A stretch of DNA of 64,000 nucleotides from Halobacteroides halobius DSM 5150 (lineage in GTDB: Bacteria > Bacillota > Halanaerobiia > Halobacteroidales > Halobacteroidaceae), in NCBI RefSeq assembly GCF_000328625.1, contig NC_019978.1, positions 558,001-622,000 on the forward strand, in the 5' to 3' direction. The notes under the pieces are model-generated. The model was not told the origin of the DNA. It was given only the letters and a program-made list of their open reading frames with translations, and made no database searches. Made by a program: the position numbers and the translations under genes. Positions 42,165-51,481 of this stretch are shown in pieces; position 1 is the first letter of the stretch; every line of letters begins with the position of its first letter.

Positions 42165-43168
42165 TTCATCCAGATTTAGTAAAAAGGCAGCGGATGATTT
42201 TATCTACTTTATTGGTAGTTATTATTTTGACAGCTTTAATTAGTATGGGTTTGGGTTATTCTTCATTATCTTATAAGCGAATAATTCCCATATTATTTGG
42301 TCAGGGAACATTTAAAGAAAATTTTATTCTTTTTTTAGTAAGGTTACCCCGAATAGTTATTACTATACTAGCAGGAATGGCACTTGCTTTATCTGGTTCT
42401 ATCTTACAGGGACTAACGCGAAATAATCTAGCTGATCCTGGAATTATCGGAATTAATTCTGGAGCAGGTTTAGCAATTACTCTTTTCTTTTTATATTTCC
42501 CTTTAGAGGTTGGTTCATTTACCTATTTACTTCCGGTAGTAGCTTTTTTAGGTGGACTAATAACTGCTATATTAATTTATCTATCTTCTTATAATAAAAA
42601 TACTGGGTTTAAACCAACAAGATTAATTCTTGTCGGGGTTGGATTTTCAATGGCATTATCCGGAGCAATGATTGTATTAATATCATCAGCTAAACGCTTT
42701 AAAGTAGAATTTATTGCTCAATGGTTAGCGGGTGATATTTGGGGAACTAATTGGTCTTTTGTTTGGGCACTTCTTCCTTGGCTAATTATCCTTATACCAT
42801 TTACGTTATATAAAGCTAATCGTTTAAATATACTTACTCTTGGTGAACCAGTAGCTATTGGAGTTGGAATGTCCATTGAAAAAGAGCGGTTAATCTTATT
42901 ATTGGTTGCTATTGCTTTGGCTGCTTCAGCAGTTTCTGTAACAGGTGGTATTGCCTTTGTTGGTTTAATGGCCCCTCATATAGCAAAGACATTGGTAGGG
43001 GCTAGAAATCAATTATTTATGCCCATCGCTATATTAATAGGAGGTTGGTTATTACTTTTTGCTGATACAATTGGTCGTAATATAGTTCAGCCAGAGGGAA
43101 TTGCTGCCGGAATTATGGTAGCGTTAATTGGAGCGCCTTATTTTGTTTATTTGTTAATTAAGCAATAG
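42161..43168 (+). CDS. Iron-chelate ABC transporter permease (FecCD family) 2
   Basis: 335-aa partner permease: VRLPRIVITILAGMALALSGS, ILQGLTRNNLADPGIIGIN and GGIAFVGLMAPHIAKTLVG match the family. Last gene of the operon; the duplicated scpB tail and terminator begin 35 bp later. Confidence 0.93.
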   Translation: MIHPDLVKRQRMILSTLLVVIILTALISMGLGYSSLSYKRIIPILFGQGTFKENFILFLVRLPRIVITILAGMALALSGSILQGLTRNNLADPGIIGINSGAGLAITLFFLYFPLEVGSFTYLLPVVAFLGGLITAILIYLSSYNKNTGFKPTRLILVGVGFSMALSGAMIVLISSAKRFKVEFIAQWLAGDIWGTNWSFVWALLPWLIILIPFTLYKANRLNILTLGEPVAIGVGMSIEKERLILLLVAIALAASAVSVTGGIAFVGLMAPHIAKTLVGARNQLFMPIAILIGGWLLLFADTIGRNIVQPEGIAAGIMVALIGAPYFVYLLIKQ

Positions 43169-43202
43169 TATGGAATGATTAATAGATAGAAATTTTGAAA
43201 AT

Positions 43203-43255
43203 AAAATAGAAGAAGTGTTAAAGAATGAGCCAGATGCTTAATTGCATCTGGTTTT
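43203..43255 (+). repeat. Direct repeat copy 2 (orphan scpB tail plus terminator)
   Basis: Matches 39147-39199 at 49 of 53 positions. Translated in the corresponding frame it gives KIEEVLKNEPDA and a stop, versus EIEEELDNEPDA in scpB, although no scpB gene precedes it. It therefore looks like a leftover scpB end. Confidence 0.85.
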
Positions 43256-43263
43256 ATTTTTTT
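43230..43263 (+). terminator. Terminator carried by the orphan scpB tail
   Basis: CCAGATGC (43230-43237) with GCATCTGG (43244-43251) and TTTTATTTTTTT. It now ends the iron ABC operon. Confidence 0.88.
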
Positions 43264-43373
43264 GAATTGAATATTGAGGGGAATGGATGGTTAAACTTAA
43301 AAATAGTATATAATTTTTTCTTTCCTAGTGATTTATTTTGAAGTGTTAATTTTATGGTGGAAAGGAAGAGGGT

Positions 43374-44015
43374 ATGTTAATATTACTAATTTTAGCCTTA
43401 GTGGTTTTATTTATAGTTTTGTATTTAATTCCCGTTAAAGTAGTAATTGATTTCAAGCGCCAAAAGGATAAGGATCATTTTGAAATTAAGGTAAGCAGTT
43501 TATTTTTTAACCATAAATTGCAACTTTCTTACATAGATCTAAAGAGTCTATTTTATCCTTACTTTATTATTAAGGGAAATTTGATTGGCTTATTAGAAAA
43601 AGATATATTAATTGAAGAAGAATTAAATGAAGAAGAGTTAAGAAAAGTTATTAATCATTTAAGAAAAATGGAAGAGATTATTAAGCAGGTTGAGCCACTT
43701 TCTTTTTTCACTAATCATTGTTCTTATTTGTCATGGCAGACTAGTTTTGGTCTAACTAATCCGGCTTTTACAGGTATGTTAAGTGGGGGTTTATGGGCAC
43801 TTAAAGGAGCAATTATAGGATTTTTCAGGAATTTTTTAAGATTTAGTACAGCACCACTAATTGAAGTAAACCCTAACTTTAATAATGTTGAATCCTTGCG
43901 AGTTGAATTTAAAGGTATATTCAAATTTAGATTAGGAAATATTATACTTATGGGAAGTAGAATTGTTTTTTATGATCTCAAAAGGAGGTTAAAGTATGGG
44001 AGATCATCCAATTGA
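43374..44015 (+). CDS. DUF2953 family membrane protein
   Basis: 213-aa protein of the DUF2953 (YtfI-like) family: an N-terminal membrane helix (LILLILALVVLFIVLYLIPVKV), then a beta-rich domain and a second hydrophobic segment (about 140-160). It usually neighbours ytfJ in spore formers and function is unknown. Its end overlaps the ytfJ start by 20 nt. Confidence 0.8.
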   Translation: MLILLILALVVLFIVLYLIPVKVVIDFKRQKDKDHFEIKVSSLFFNHKLQLSYIDLKSLFYPYFIIKGNLIGLLEKDILIEEELNEEELRKVINHLRKMEEIIKQVEPLSFFTNHCSYLSWQTSFGLTNPAFTGMLSGGLWALKGAIIGFFRNFLRFSTAPLIEVNPNFNNVESLRVEFKGIFKFRLGNIILMGSRIVFYDLKRRLKYGRSSN

Positions 44016-44460
44016 AGGATTAATGAGTGCGGCAATGGAGAATATTCAAGAGATGGTTGAGGTTAATACAATTGTGGGGGATGCTGTAGAAACTAAAGAT
44101 GGAACTGTAATTATTCCAATTTCCAAAGTCAATTTTGGTTTTGGGGCAGGTGGAGCAGAATATGCAGTACCCAAAAAAAAGAAAAAAGATAAAAAAGGAT
44201 CTAGCCAAGCTGGTTTTGGAGGTGGGAGTGGAGCCGGAGTAATGCTTAATCCAATGGCTTTTTTGGTGGTTGATGAAAATCAAGTCAGGTTACTACCAGT
44301 GAGTGGTAATGCAGTGTTAGATCAATTGTTAAATGTAGCTCCCCAAGTGATTGACCAGCTTAAAGGTGGTAATAAGAAGAATAAAGAGCAGCAAGAAGAT
44401 AAAAAGAAAGAAAAAGAAGCTAAAACTAAAGCTGAAGAAAGAGCAAATATTAAGCTCTAA
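43996..44460 (+). CDS. ytfJ: YtfJ/GerW family sporulation protein
   Basis: 154-aa protein: PIEGLMSAAMENIQEMVEVN, VGDAVETKDGTVIIPISKVNFGFGAGG (seen as two blocks), then a Lys-rich stretch and MLNPMAFLVV are GerW-family hallmarks. The C-terminus is highly charged (KEKEAKTKAEERAN). In Bacillus YtfJ is a forespore protein needed for normal germination. AAAGGAGGTTAAAGT precedes the ATG. Confidence 0.92.
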   Translation: MGDHPIEGLMSAAMENIQEMVEVNTIVGDAVETKDGTVIIPISKVNFGFGAGGAEYAVPKKKKKDKKGSSQAGFGGGSGAGVMLNPMAFLVVDENQVRLLPVSGNAVLDQLLNVAPQVIDQLKGGNKKNKEQQEDKKKEKEAKTKAEERANIKL

Positions 44461-44467
44461 TTAAAGG

Positions 44468-44487
44468 GGCTGAGGTTATCACAACCT
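44468..44487 (+). terminator. Hairpin after ytfJ, weak terminator
   Basis: GGCTGAGGTT pairs with AACCTCAGCC but only TTAGTTT follows, so it may give partial termination before the dacB-like gene. Confidence 0.5.
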
Positions 44488-44521
44488 CAGCCTTAGTTTA
44501 AGAATGTTTGGAGGTGGAGCA

Positions 44522-45643
44522 ATGAGAAAGTTTTCTTATAATCTATTAGGGATTATAGTATTAATATTGGTTGTTAGTCAATCTTCTTTAGCAGTACCTA
44601 ATATTACAGCTAGGGCAGCTATTTTAATTGATGGAGAAACAGGTAAGATCTTATATAGAAAGAATATTCACCAACAACGAGCACCAGCTAGTACAACTAA
44701 GATTATGACGGGGATATTGGCTATTGAAGAAGGAGAATTAAATGATGAAGTAACAGCTAGTAAGCGGGCTGCTTATGAAGGAGGTTCTTCCATTTATTTG
44801 ACTCCTGGTGAAACACTAAAGCTAAGAGAATTAATTTATGGTTTATTAGTTAAGTCAGGTAATGATGCTGCTATAGCTATTGCAGAATATATTGGTGGAA
44901 CAGTAGAGAAATTTGCTGAAATGATGAATCGTAAAGCTAAAGAAATTGGTGCTTTAAATACAACTTTTCAAAACCCTAATGGCTTGCCGAATAAAGAGCA
45001 TTTAACTACAGCTTATGATTTGGCCCAAATAGCTCGTTATGCGCTAAAAAATGATTTTTTTGCTCAGGTGGTATCTACTCGTAAAAAGAGGATATCTTGG
45101 CCTCAACATAGCTGGGACCGAATCTTAACGAATACTAATAAATTATTAAAACGGTCTAAAATAGTAGATGGAGTCAAAACTGGTTATACTAGGGCAGCGG
45201 GAAGGTGTTTAGTAGCTTCTGCTACTAAAGATGGTCAACAACTAATTAGTGTTGTTTTAAAAAGTGGTAGTATGTGGAATGAGTCTTTGCGTTTGTTAAA
45301 TTATGGATTTAATAATTATCAGACAGTACCCGTAATTAAAAAAGGTGAAATTGTACATAAAATTGAGTTACAGGATGAAGTTAATTTAAAACTAAAATCA
45401 GCTAAGGATTTTAAAGTAGTAATCCCTAATCATAAGACAATAAAGGTAAAAAAAGTTATTGATATGGCAGATAATATTAGCTTACCTATCCGCAAAGATG
45501 ATAAATTAGGTACTATGGCATTTTATAATCAAGCAGATAAATTGTTAGGTAAGGTAGAGTTATTAGCTACTAAAGATGTAGTTCTTTCTAATTTTCAGCA
45601 AATTTTTAGTGAAATTACTAGCAGGATTCAGACTTACTTTTAG
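44522..45643 (+). CDS. D-alanyl-D-alanine carboxypeptidase (DacB-like)
   Basis: 373-aa S11 peptidase with a signal peptide (1-25). Motifs: S57-x-x-K60 (PASTTK), SGN (VKSGNDAAIA) and KTG (GVKTGYTRAAG). A C-terminal beta domain is present. Position between ytfJ and rluB matches dacB, the mother-cell sporulation carboxypeptidase of Bacillus, though spmA and spmB are absent. ATG 44522 is 5-6 nt after GGAGGTGG; the ATG at 44504 precedes that site. Confidence 0.9.
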   Translation: MRKFSYNLLGIIVLILVVSQSSLAVPNITARAAILIDGETGKILYRKNIHQQRAPASTTKIMTGILAIEEGELNDEVTASKRAAYEGGSSIYLTPGETLKLRELIYGLLVKSGNDAAIAIAEYIGGTVEKFAEMMNRKAKEIGALNTTFQNPNGLPNKEHLTTAYDLAQIARYALKNDFFAQVVSTRKKRISWPQHSWDRILTNTNKLLKRSKIVDGVKTGYTRAAGRCLVASATKDGQQLISVVLKSGSMWNESLRLLNYGFNNYQTVPVIKKGEIVHKIELQDEVNLKLKSAKDFKVVIPNHKTIKVKKVIDMADNISLPIRKDDKLGTMAFYNQADKLLGKVELLATKDVVLSNFQQIFSEITSRIQTYF

Positions 45644-45671
45644 TGAAGGTATGTAGATGAGGTGATAGTTG

Positions 45672-46403
45672 ATGGAAAGATTACAGAAAATAATGGCACA
45701 AGCAGGTGTAGCATCAAGAAGAAAGTCAGAGGAAATTATTAAAGAAGGTAGAGTAGAAGTTAACGGAGAAGTAGTAACTCAATTAGGGGCCAAGGTTGAC
45801 CCTAGCCAGGATAAAATTAAGGTTGATGGAGAAGAGTTGGAATTAGAAAAGGCGGTATATATTTTATTAAATAAACCAAAAGATGTAATTACAACAGTAG
45901 ATGACCCGCAAGGAAGAAAGACAGTAGTAGATATGATAGATGTTAAGCAGCGAATTTATCCAGTGGGAAGATTAGATTATGATACAGAAGGATTATTATT
46001 GTTGACTAATGATGGTGATGTAACTTATGCTTTAACCCATCCAAGTCACCAAGTAGGAAAGAAATACATAGCTACAGTTGAAGGTACTCCTAGTGAAAAT
46101 GCTTTAGAAAGGTTAGAAGCAGGAGTTGAATTAGCTGATGGCTTAACAGCTCCTGCTCAAGCTGATTTAGTAGTGGAGATGGGAACTCAGTCAATTCTTT
46201 CGTTAGAAGTTCATGAGGGAAGGAAGCACCAAGTAAAGAGGATGTGTGAGAAAGTAGGTCATCCAGTTAAGGAATTGAAGCGAATTAAGGTTGGCCCATT
46301 AAATTTAGATGAAGAGCTAAAGCCGGGAGAGTATAGACACTTGACTGCTGAAGAAGTAGCTAAACTACAAGAGATAGTTAAGCAGGTTAAGGAGAATGAG
46401 TAA
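45672..46403 (+). CDS. rluB: rRNA pseudouridine synthase, RluB family
   Basis: 243-aa enzyme modifying 23S rRNA. N-terminal S4 domain (ERLQKIMAQAGVASRRKSEE), then a catalytic domain with the nucleophile D102 in GRLDYDTEGLLLLTNDG. HEGRKHQVKRM binds RNA. ATG at 45672 after GAGGTGATAGTTG. Its end overlaps the radical SAM gene by 8 nt. Confidence 0.94.
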   Translation: MERLQKIMAQAGVASRRKSEEIIKEGRVEVNGEVVTQLGAKVDPSQDKIKVDGEELELEKAVYILLNKPKDVITTVDDPQGRKTVVDMIDVKQRIYPVGRLDYDTEGLLLLTNDGDVTYALTHPSHQVGKKYIATVEGTPSENALERLEAGVELADGLTAPAQADLVVEMGTQSILSLEVHEGRKHQVKRMCEKVGHPVKELKRIKVGPLNLDEELKPGEYRHLTAEEVAKLQEIVKQVKENE

Positions 46404-47409
46404 CAGGAATTATATAATTCCTGTTTTTGTACCTCATTTGGGCTGTCCTCATGATTGTGTTTTTTGTAATCAAGAAGAGATTACAGGAATTAAAAAGCGA
46501 ATTAATCCTCAAGAAGTTAATGAGCAGATTAATGATTATTTAGCTACTATTCCTAAAAGTGCTAATCGAATTGAAGTAGCATTTTATGGAGGGAGTTTTA
46601 CAGCAATAGAACAAGAATATCAACAACAATTATTAACAGTAGCCCAGCAAAGATTAGAGCAAGATGATCTAACAGGAGTTCGTTTATCTACTCGTCCTGA
46701 CTATATAACTTCAGAAATATTGAAGTATCTGCAGGAGTTTGGAGTAACAACTATTGAATTAGGAGTTCAGTCATTAGATAACCAGGTTTTAAAGGCAGCT
46801 GGTAGAGGTCATACGAGACTAGATGTCCAAAAAGCAGTAAGTTTAATTAAAGAATATTCTTTTGCATTAGGATTACAGATGATGCCTGGTCTTCCCCAAA
46901 GTACTGTAGAATCTGATTTAAGAACTGGTAGAGAAATAATTGCTTTAACACCTGACTTTGTAAGAATCTATCCTACTTTAGTAATTAAAGGTACTAAATT
47001 AGAAGGTTTATATCAACAAGGAGATTACCAGCCACTTGTGTTATCCCAAGCAGTTGATTTAGTAGCTAGGCTAGTAGTTAAATTTAGAAAAGCTGCTATT
47101 CCTGTGATTAGAGTTGGTCTTCAACCATCTGAAGGGGTAAATAAAGATGAAGTTATAGCTGGACCATTTCATTCTTCCTTTAGACAACTAGTTGATTCTA
47201 AATTAATGTTAGATAAAGTAATAAAGCAAATTAAAGCGCAAAAGCTTGAAAAAATAACTGTAATAATTAATCCTAAGGATGAATCTAACCTAAGGGGCCA
47301 AAAAAATAAAAACTTAATCTATTTAAAAGAGAATTATGATCTAAAGCAGATTAATATTGAAGCAAGTAGAGCTTTAGCGCGAGGGGAAATTAAAGTTCTA
47401 ACAGAATAA
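46396..47409 (+). CDS. Radical SAM protein (Elp3-like, unknown substrate)
   Basis: 337-aa radical SAM enzyme. C17-x3-C21-x2-C24 (GCPHDCVFCNQ) binds the [4Fe-4S] cluster; FYGGSFTAI and LSTRPDYI are SAM-site motifs; LGVQSLDNQVL resembles the HemN/Elp3 group. It lacks an acetyltransferase domain, so it is not full Elp3. Overlaps rluB, so both may be RNA modifiers (inference). Confidence 0.88.
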   Translation: MSNRNYIIPVFVPHLGCPHDCVFCNQEEITGIKKRINPQEVNEQINDYLATIPKSANRIEVAFYGGSFTAIEQEYQQQLLTVAQQRLEQDDLTGVRLSTRPDYITSEILKYLQEFGVTTIELGVQSLDNQVLKAAGRGHTRLDVQKAVSLIKEYSFALGLQMMPGLPQSTVESDLRTGREIIALTPDFVRIYPTLVIKGTKLEGLYQQGDYQPLVLSQAVDLVARLVVKFRKAAIPVIRVGLQPSEGVNKDEVIAGPFHSSFRQLVDSKLMLDKVIKQIKAQKLEKITVIINPKDESNLRGQKNKNLIYLKENYDLKQINIEASRALARGEIKVLTE

Positions 47410-47428
47410 ATTTTAATTTTATGCATAA

Positions 47429-47485
47429 TCCTTTAAGTACTTGATTATAAATTAGGTGAAGGTGATAAATAAAGTACTTAAAGGA
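47429..47485 (+). promoter_or_regulatory. Inverted repeat able to mask the spoVS ribosome binding site
   Basis: Arms 47429-47442 and 47472-47485 are perfectly complementary over 14 bp with a 29-nt loop. The 3' arm contains the AAAGGA of the spoVS ribosome binding site (AAAGGAGG, 47480-47487). If transcribed, folding would hide the site. Confidence 0.6.
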
Positions 47486-47494
47486 GGATTAAAT

Positions 47495-47755
47495 ATGGAA
47501 ATGTTGAAAGTATCAGCAAATTCAAATCCTAAATCTGTAGCTGGAGCTTTAGCAGCAGTATTAAGAGAAGAAGGTAGTGCTGAATTACAAAGTGTTGGGG
47601 CAGGAGCAGTCAATCAAGCAGTAAAGGCAATTGCTATTGTGCGTGGTTTTGTAGCACCAAATGGTATGGATTTAATTACTATCCCGGCTTTTGTTGAAAT
47701 TGAGATTGGTGGAGAAGAACGGACTGCTATTAAATTTATTATAGAACAACGTTAA
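47495..47755 (+). CDS. spoVS: Stage V sporulation protein S
   Basis: 86-aa Alba-like nucleic-acid-binding protein, nearly identical in pattern to Bacillus SpoVS: EMLKVSANSNPKSVAGALAA, VGAGAVNQAVKAIAIVRGF, GGEERTAIKFIIEQR. ATG 47495 is 7 nt after AAAGGAGG. Monocistronic with its own terminator and a possible masking hairpin upstream. Confidence 0.96.
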   Translation: MEMLKVSANSNPKSVAGALAAVLREEGSAELQSVGAGAVNQAVKAIAIVRGFVAPNGMDLITIPAFVEIEIGGEERTAIKFIIEQR

Positions 47756-47782
47756 ATTTAAAAATAATGGCTAAATACAGGT

Positions 47783-47817
47783 ACCTATCTACTATTATGT
47801 AGATAGGTTTTTATTTT
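47783..47817 (+). terminator. Terminator of spoVS
   Basis: ACCTATCTAC (47783-47792) with GTAGATAGGT (47799-47808) followed by TTTTATTTT. Confidence 0.88.
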
Positions 47818-47868
47818 CTTTAAATTTATGCTACAATTAGAATGTTAATGTGTAAAAGGAGGAAGCTA

Positions 47869-50800
47869 ATGTTACTTAAAAATATAAAGATGAAAGGGTT
47901 TAAATCATTTGCCAACCAAGTAAAGTTAGATTTTGAACCAGCTACTACAGGGGTGATTGGCCCTAATGGCAGTGGAAAGAGTAATATTGCTGATGCGATT
48001 AGATGGGTGTTAGGTGAACAGAGTGCTAAAGCCTTACGGGGTAGTAAAATGAAGGATATAATCTTTGCAGGTAGTGAGCAAAGAAGACCTTTAAAAAAGG
48101 CCGAAGTTTCTTTAACCTTTGATAATAGTGATGGAGAGTTAGATATTGATTATAATACAGTTACTATTACTCGTAGAGTGAGTAAGGATGGTAGAAGTGA
48201 CTACTTAATTAATAATAATAGATGCCGTTTAAAAGATATCAAAAGACTTTTGTTAGATACTGGAATGGGCAAGGACGCTTATTCTATTATTGGGCAAGGA
48301 AAAGTAGAGACTATTTTGAATGGACAAGCTACTGACCGGCGAGGATTATTTGAAGAGGCAGCAGGAATTAGTAAGCATAAGCAACGTAAAGAAAAAGCTG
48401 TTGATAAATTAGATAATACAAAACAAAATCTACAACGGATTGAGGATATAGTTAGTGAGATTGAGCGACAACTTGGCCCTTTAGAAAAAGACGCTAAAGA
48501 TGCTAAAAAGTATAAAGAATTTGAAGCAGAATTAGAAGAGAAAGAAGTAAATTTGTTACTAAATAAATATGCTAATTTAGAAGAGAAGTTGGATGAAAAG
48601 ATTGCTTTAAAACAACAGTTATCCTATAAATTAACCAATATTAAAGCAGAGGTTAGTGAATATGATTTAAAAATTAATAATTATAATGATCAAGTTGAGA
48701 AATTAAATATTGAGATTGAAGAAGATAGAAATCAATTATTTGGATTAAAAAGTAAAGTAGAGAGTTTAAAAAATAAATTAGAATTAGCTATAGAAAGAAA
48801 AGCAGATTTAGAGCAGCGAGAAGATAAATTAAAGAATGAAATTAAATCAGCAACAGAAAAAATTGATTTAGCTAAGGAAAAGATAGAAAAGAAAGAAAAG
48901 CAACAGCAAGAAACAACTCAATTATTAACTAAAAAGAAGACTTCTTTAGAGGCTAAAGAAGAAGTAAAGGACAAACTTGCGGCAAAGTTAGATGATAAAT
49001 TAATTACTAAAGAAGAGACTAGAGACAATCATATCCAACAAGCTGATCAGATTAAAAAGCAACAGTATCAATTAGAAACAGTAAAGAAAGAACTTAATCG
49101 TTATCAACAACAGATTACTGGTTTAAGAAAAGAAAAAACAGAGTTAGATGCAAAAATACAAAAGCTTAAAACTGAAAAACAAACAGAAGAAAGCCAGTTA
49201 ACGGAAATTAATAATAAATTAGACCAGTATCACAAAGAATTCAAAGAAAAAGAGGATTTAAAAGAAGAGCTAAAGACTAAATTTAAAGAATTAGATCAAA
49301 AACATACAAAATTAAAGAAAAAAGTTGATAATAAAAAATCAAGGTTAGAGGCTTTACAAGGTTTAGCAGAAAATTATTCTGGATATTATAAAGGAGTAAA
49401 AAGTCTTTTACAGGCAGCGGATAATAAAAAATTAGCAGGTATTTGTGGGGTTGTAGCGGAATTAATAGATGTGCCTAAAAAGTATGAAACAGCTGTTGAG
49501 ATAGCTTTAGGTAGTGCTTTACAAAATATAATAGTAGAAAATAATAATGTAGGAGAAGAAGCAATTAATTATTTAAAGAAGGAAAGAAAAGGTAGAGCAA
49601 CTTTATTACCACTAAATTTAGTTAATGCTCGTAGTTTAAGAGAGAAAGAAAAAAAGGCTTTAAAGATAGAAGGAGCAATTGGAGTAGCTACTGAATTAAT
49701 TGATTATCAGACAAAATATAAGCCTGCTATTAAGAACTTATTAGGCCGAGTAATTATTGCTCAAAATATTAGTCAAGCCGTTAAAGTTTCTAAAGCTGCT
49801 AAACAAAGAGTTAAGGTTGTTACTTTAGATGGAGAAGTTGTTCGTCCTGGTGGAGCAATGACAGGTGGAAGTTATAATAAAAATAATAATTTATTAGGTC
49901 GTTCTCGAGAAATTGAGCAATTAGAGCAAGAAATAAAAAAATTAACTGCTCAATTAAAGCAAGTTGGAGATTTAGGAATAAAGAAAAAAGATAAACTAGT
50001 CGAGACTGAAAAAAGCTTGGCCCAAGTATCAGAAAAAATACATCAATTAGAAATAAAACAAACAACTACTAATAAAGACTATCAACAAATCAGTGAACAA
50101 GTTAATCGCCTACAAGATAGATTATCAGTCAAAGTAAGTAAAATTAATCAATTTAAAAAAGAAATATCTGCTTTAGAAACTAAAAAAGATAAGTTAGTAA
50201 AGAATTTAAACCAATCAAATATAACAGATAATCTAGAAACTGTAATGACTAAATTAGAAAAAGAAATTGAATTATTAGAAGAGGATAAAGAAAAGATGAA
50301 TGGTCAAATTACTAATCTTAAAGTAGAGATTGCCTCTTTAGAGCAACAGCAAAATCAAATTAAGGAAGATATTGCTAACCAAGAACAGTTAATTAATCAA
50401 TATAAAGGTGAAATTAAAGAAAAAGAGTCTGTTATTAAAAGAATAAAAGAGAAAATTAATCAATTAGCAAATAAAAGGACAAAGCTATCATCTCAAAAGC
50501 AGAAAAAAACGGAACAAGTAACTAAGATAGGGGATAACTTAAGTAAACTCCAAGATGAAAAGAAAGTGATTAAACAAAAAATTAGACAAGCTCAAAAAGA
50601 ATCCAAGGCAGTTAGAGAAAAACTAGAAAAGATACAAGAAGAATTTAATCAAGTTAAAGTAGATTTAGGCCAGCTTAAAGTAAAATTAGGCAATATCGAA
50701 GATAAATTAGAAACTGAGTATGAATTAGATATTTATGATAAATTAGATAATAGAGTAGTGATTGAAAATTATAATCAAGTTGAAGAAAAGATAAAAAAAT

Positions 50801-51429
50801 TAAAGAAAAAAATGAAAAGTTTAGAACCTGTTAATTTAGCAGCTATAACAGAATATAAAAACTTAAACAAAAGATATGACTTTTTACAAGAGCAACATCA
50901 AGATCTAATAAAAGCTAAAGAGTCACTACAGCAAGTTATTGCTGAGATTGATCAAGAAATGGAAGAAAAGTTTTTTGCTACTTTTAAAGATGTTAAAAAG
51001 GAGTTTGAAACCATCTTCGTAGATTTATTCGAAGGGGGAGAAGCTGAATTAATTTTGACTGATCGAGATAACCTATTAGAAACTGAGATAGAAATTAATG
51101 CTCAACCACCGGGGAAGAAACTCCAGAAGTTGTCTTTAATGTCAGGGGGAGAAAAAGCATTAACTGCTACTGCTTTAATTTTTGCTTTATTAAAGATTAA
51201 TCCAAGCCCTTTTTATATTTTAGATGAATTAGATGCTCCATTAGATGATGCTAATGTTAATAGATTTGCTAGTTACTTGCAGGAGTTATCAGATAAAGCC
51301 CAGTTTATTATAATTACCCATAGAAAAGGAACAATGAAGGTATTAGATGCTTTATATGGAGTAACTATGGAGGAATCAGGAGTTTCTAAGCTTGTTTCTT
51401 TAAAGTTAAATGATCTAAAGGATTATTAA
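47869..51429 (+). CDS. smc: Chromosome segregation protein SMC
   Basis: 1186-aa SMC ATPase compacting and individualising chromosomes with ScpA (37852) and ScpB (38619). Walker A GPNGSGKSN near residue 32, long coiled coils (about 165-500 and 665-1020), a hinge near 515-650 with LDGEVVRPGGAMTGG, signature LMSGGEKALTATAL and Walker B FYILDELDAPLDDANV. ATG 47869 follows AAAAGGAGG. Confidence 0.97.
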   Translation: MLLKNIKMKGFKSFANQVKLDFEPATTGVIGPNGSGKSNIADAIRWVLGEQSAKALRGSKMKDIIFAGSEQRRPLKKAEVSLTFDNSDGELDIDYNTVTITRRVSKDGRSDYLINNNRCRLKDIKRLLLDTGMGKDAYSIIGQGKVETILNGQATDRRGLFEEAAGISKHKQRKEKAVDKLDNTKQNLQRIEDIVSEIERQLGPLEKDAKDAKKYKEFEAELEEKEVNLLLNKYANLEEKLDEKIALKQQLSYKLTNIKAEVSEYDLKINNYNDQVEKLNIEIEEDRNQLFGLKSKVESLKNKLELAIERKADLEQREDKLKNEIKSATEKIDLAKEKIEKKEKQQQETTQLLTKKKTSLEAKEEVKDKLAAKLDDKLITKEETRDNHIQQADQIKKQQYQLETVKKELNRYQQQITGLRKEKTELDAKIQKLKTEKQTEESQLTEINNKLDQYHKEFKEKEDLKEELKTKFKELDQKHTKLKKKVDNKKSRLEALQGLAENYSGYYKGVKSLLQAADNKKLAGICGVVAELIDVPKKYETAVEIALGSALQNIIVENNNVGEEAINYLKKERKGRATLLPLNLVNARSLREKEKKALKIEGAIGVATELIDYQTKYKPAIKNLLGRVIIAQNISQAVKVSKAAKQRVKVVTLDGEVVRPGGAMTGGSYNKNNNLLGRSREIEQLEQEIKKLTAQLKQVGDLGIKKKDKLVETEKSLAQVSEKIHQLEIKQTTTNKDYQQISEQVNRLQDRLSVKVSKINQFKKEISALETKKDKLVKNLNQSNITDNLETVMTKLEKEIELLEEDKEKMNGQITNLKVEIASLEQQQNQIKEDIANQEQLINQYKGEIKEKESVIKRIKEKINQLANKRTKLSSQKQKKTEQVTKIGDNLSKLQDEKKVIKQKIRQAQKESKAVREKLEKIQEEFNQVKVDLGQLKVKLGNIEDKLETEYELDIYDKLDNRVVIENYNQVEEKIKKLKKKMKSLEPVNLAAITEYKNLNKRYDFLQEQHQDLIKAKESLQQVIAEIDQEMEEKFFATFKDVKKEFETIFVDLFEGGEAELILTDRDNLLETEIEINAQPPGKKLQKLSLMSGGEKALTATALIFALLKINPSPFYILDELDAPLDDANVNRFASYLQELSDKAQFIIITHRKGTMKVLDALYGVTMEESGVSKLVSLKLNDLKDY

Positions 51430-51481
51430 GGTATATAATTTATTGTATTTGAGAAAATAAAATAGTAAAGAAGGTGAAATA

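Noticed and set aside
47456-47494. 13-residue N-terminal extension of SpoVS from GTG 47456
   Set aside because: No separate ribosome binding site, and SpoVS orthologues start with the MEVLKVSA-like sequence found at 47495.
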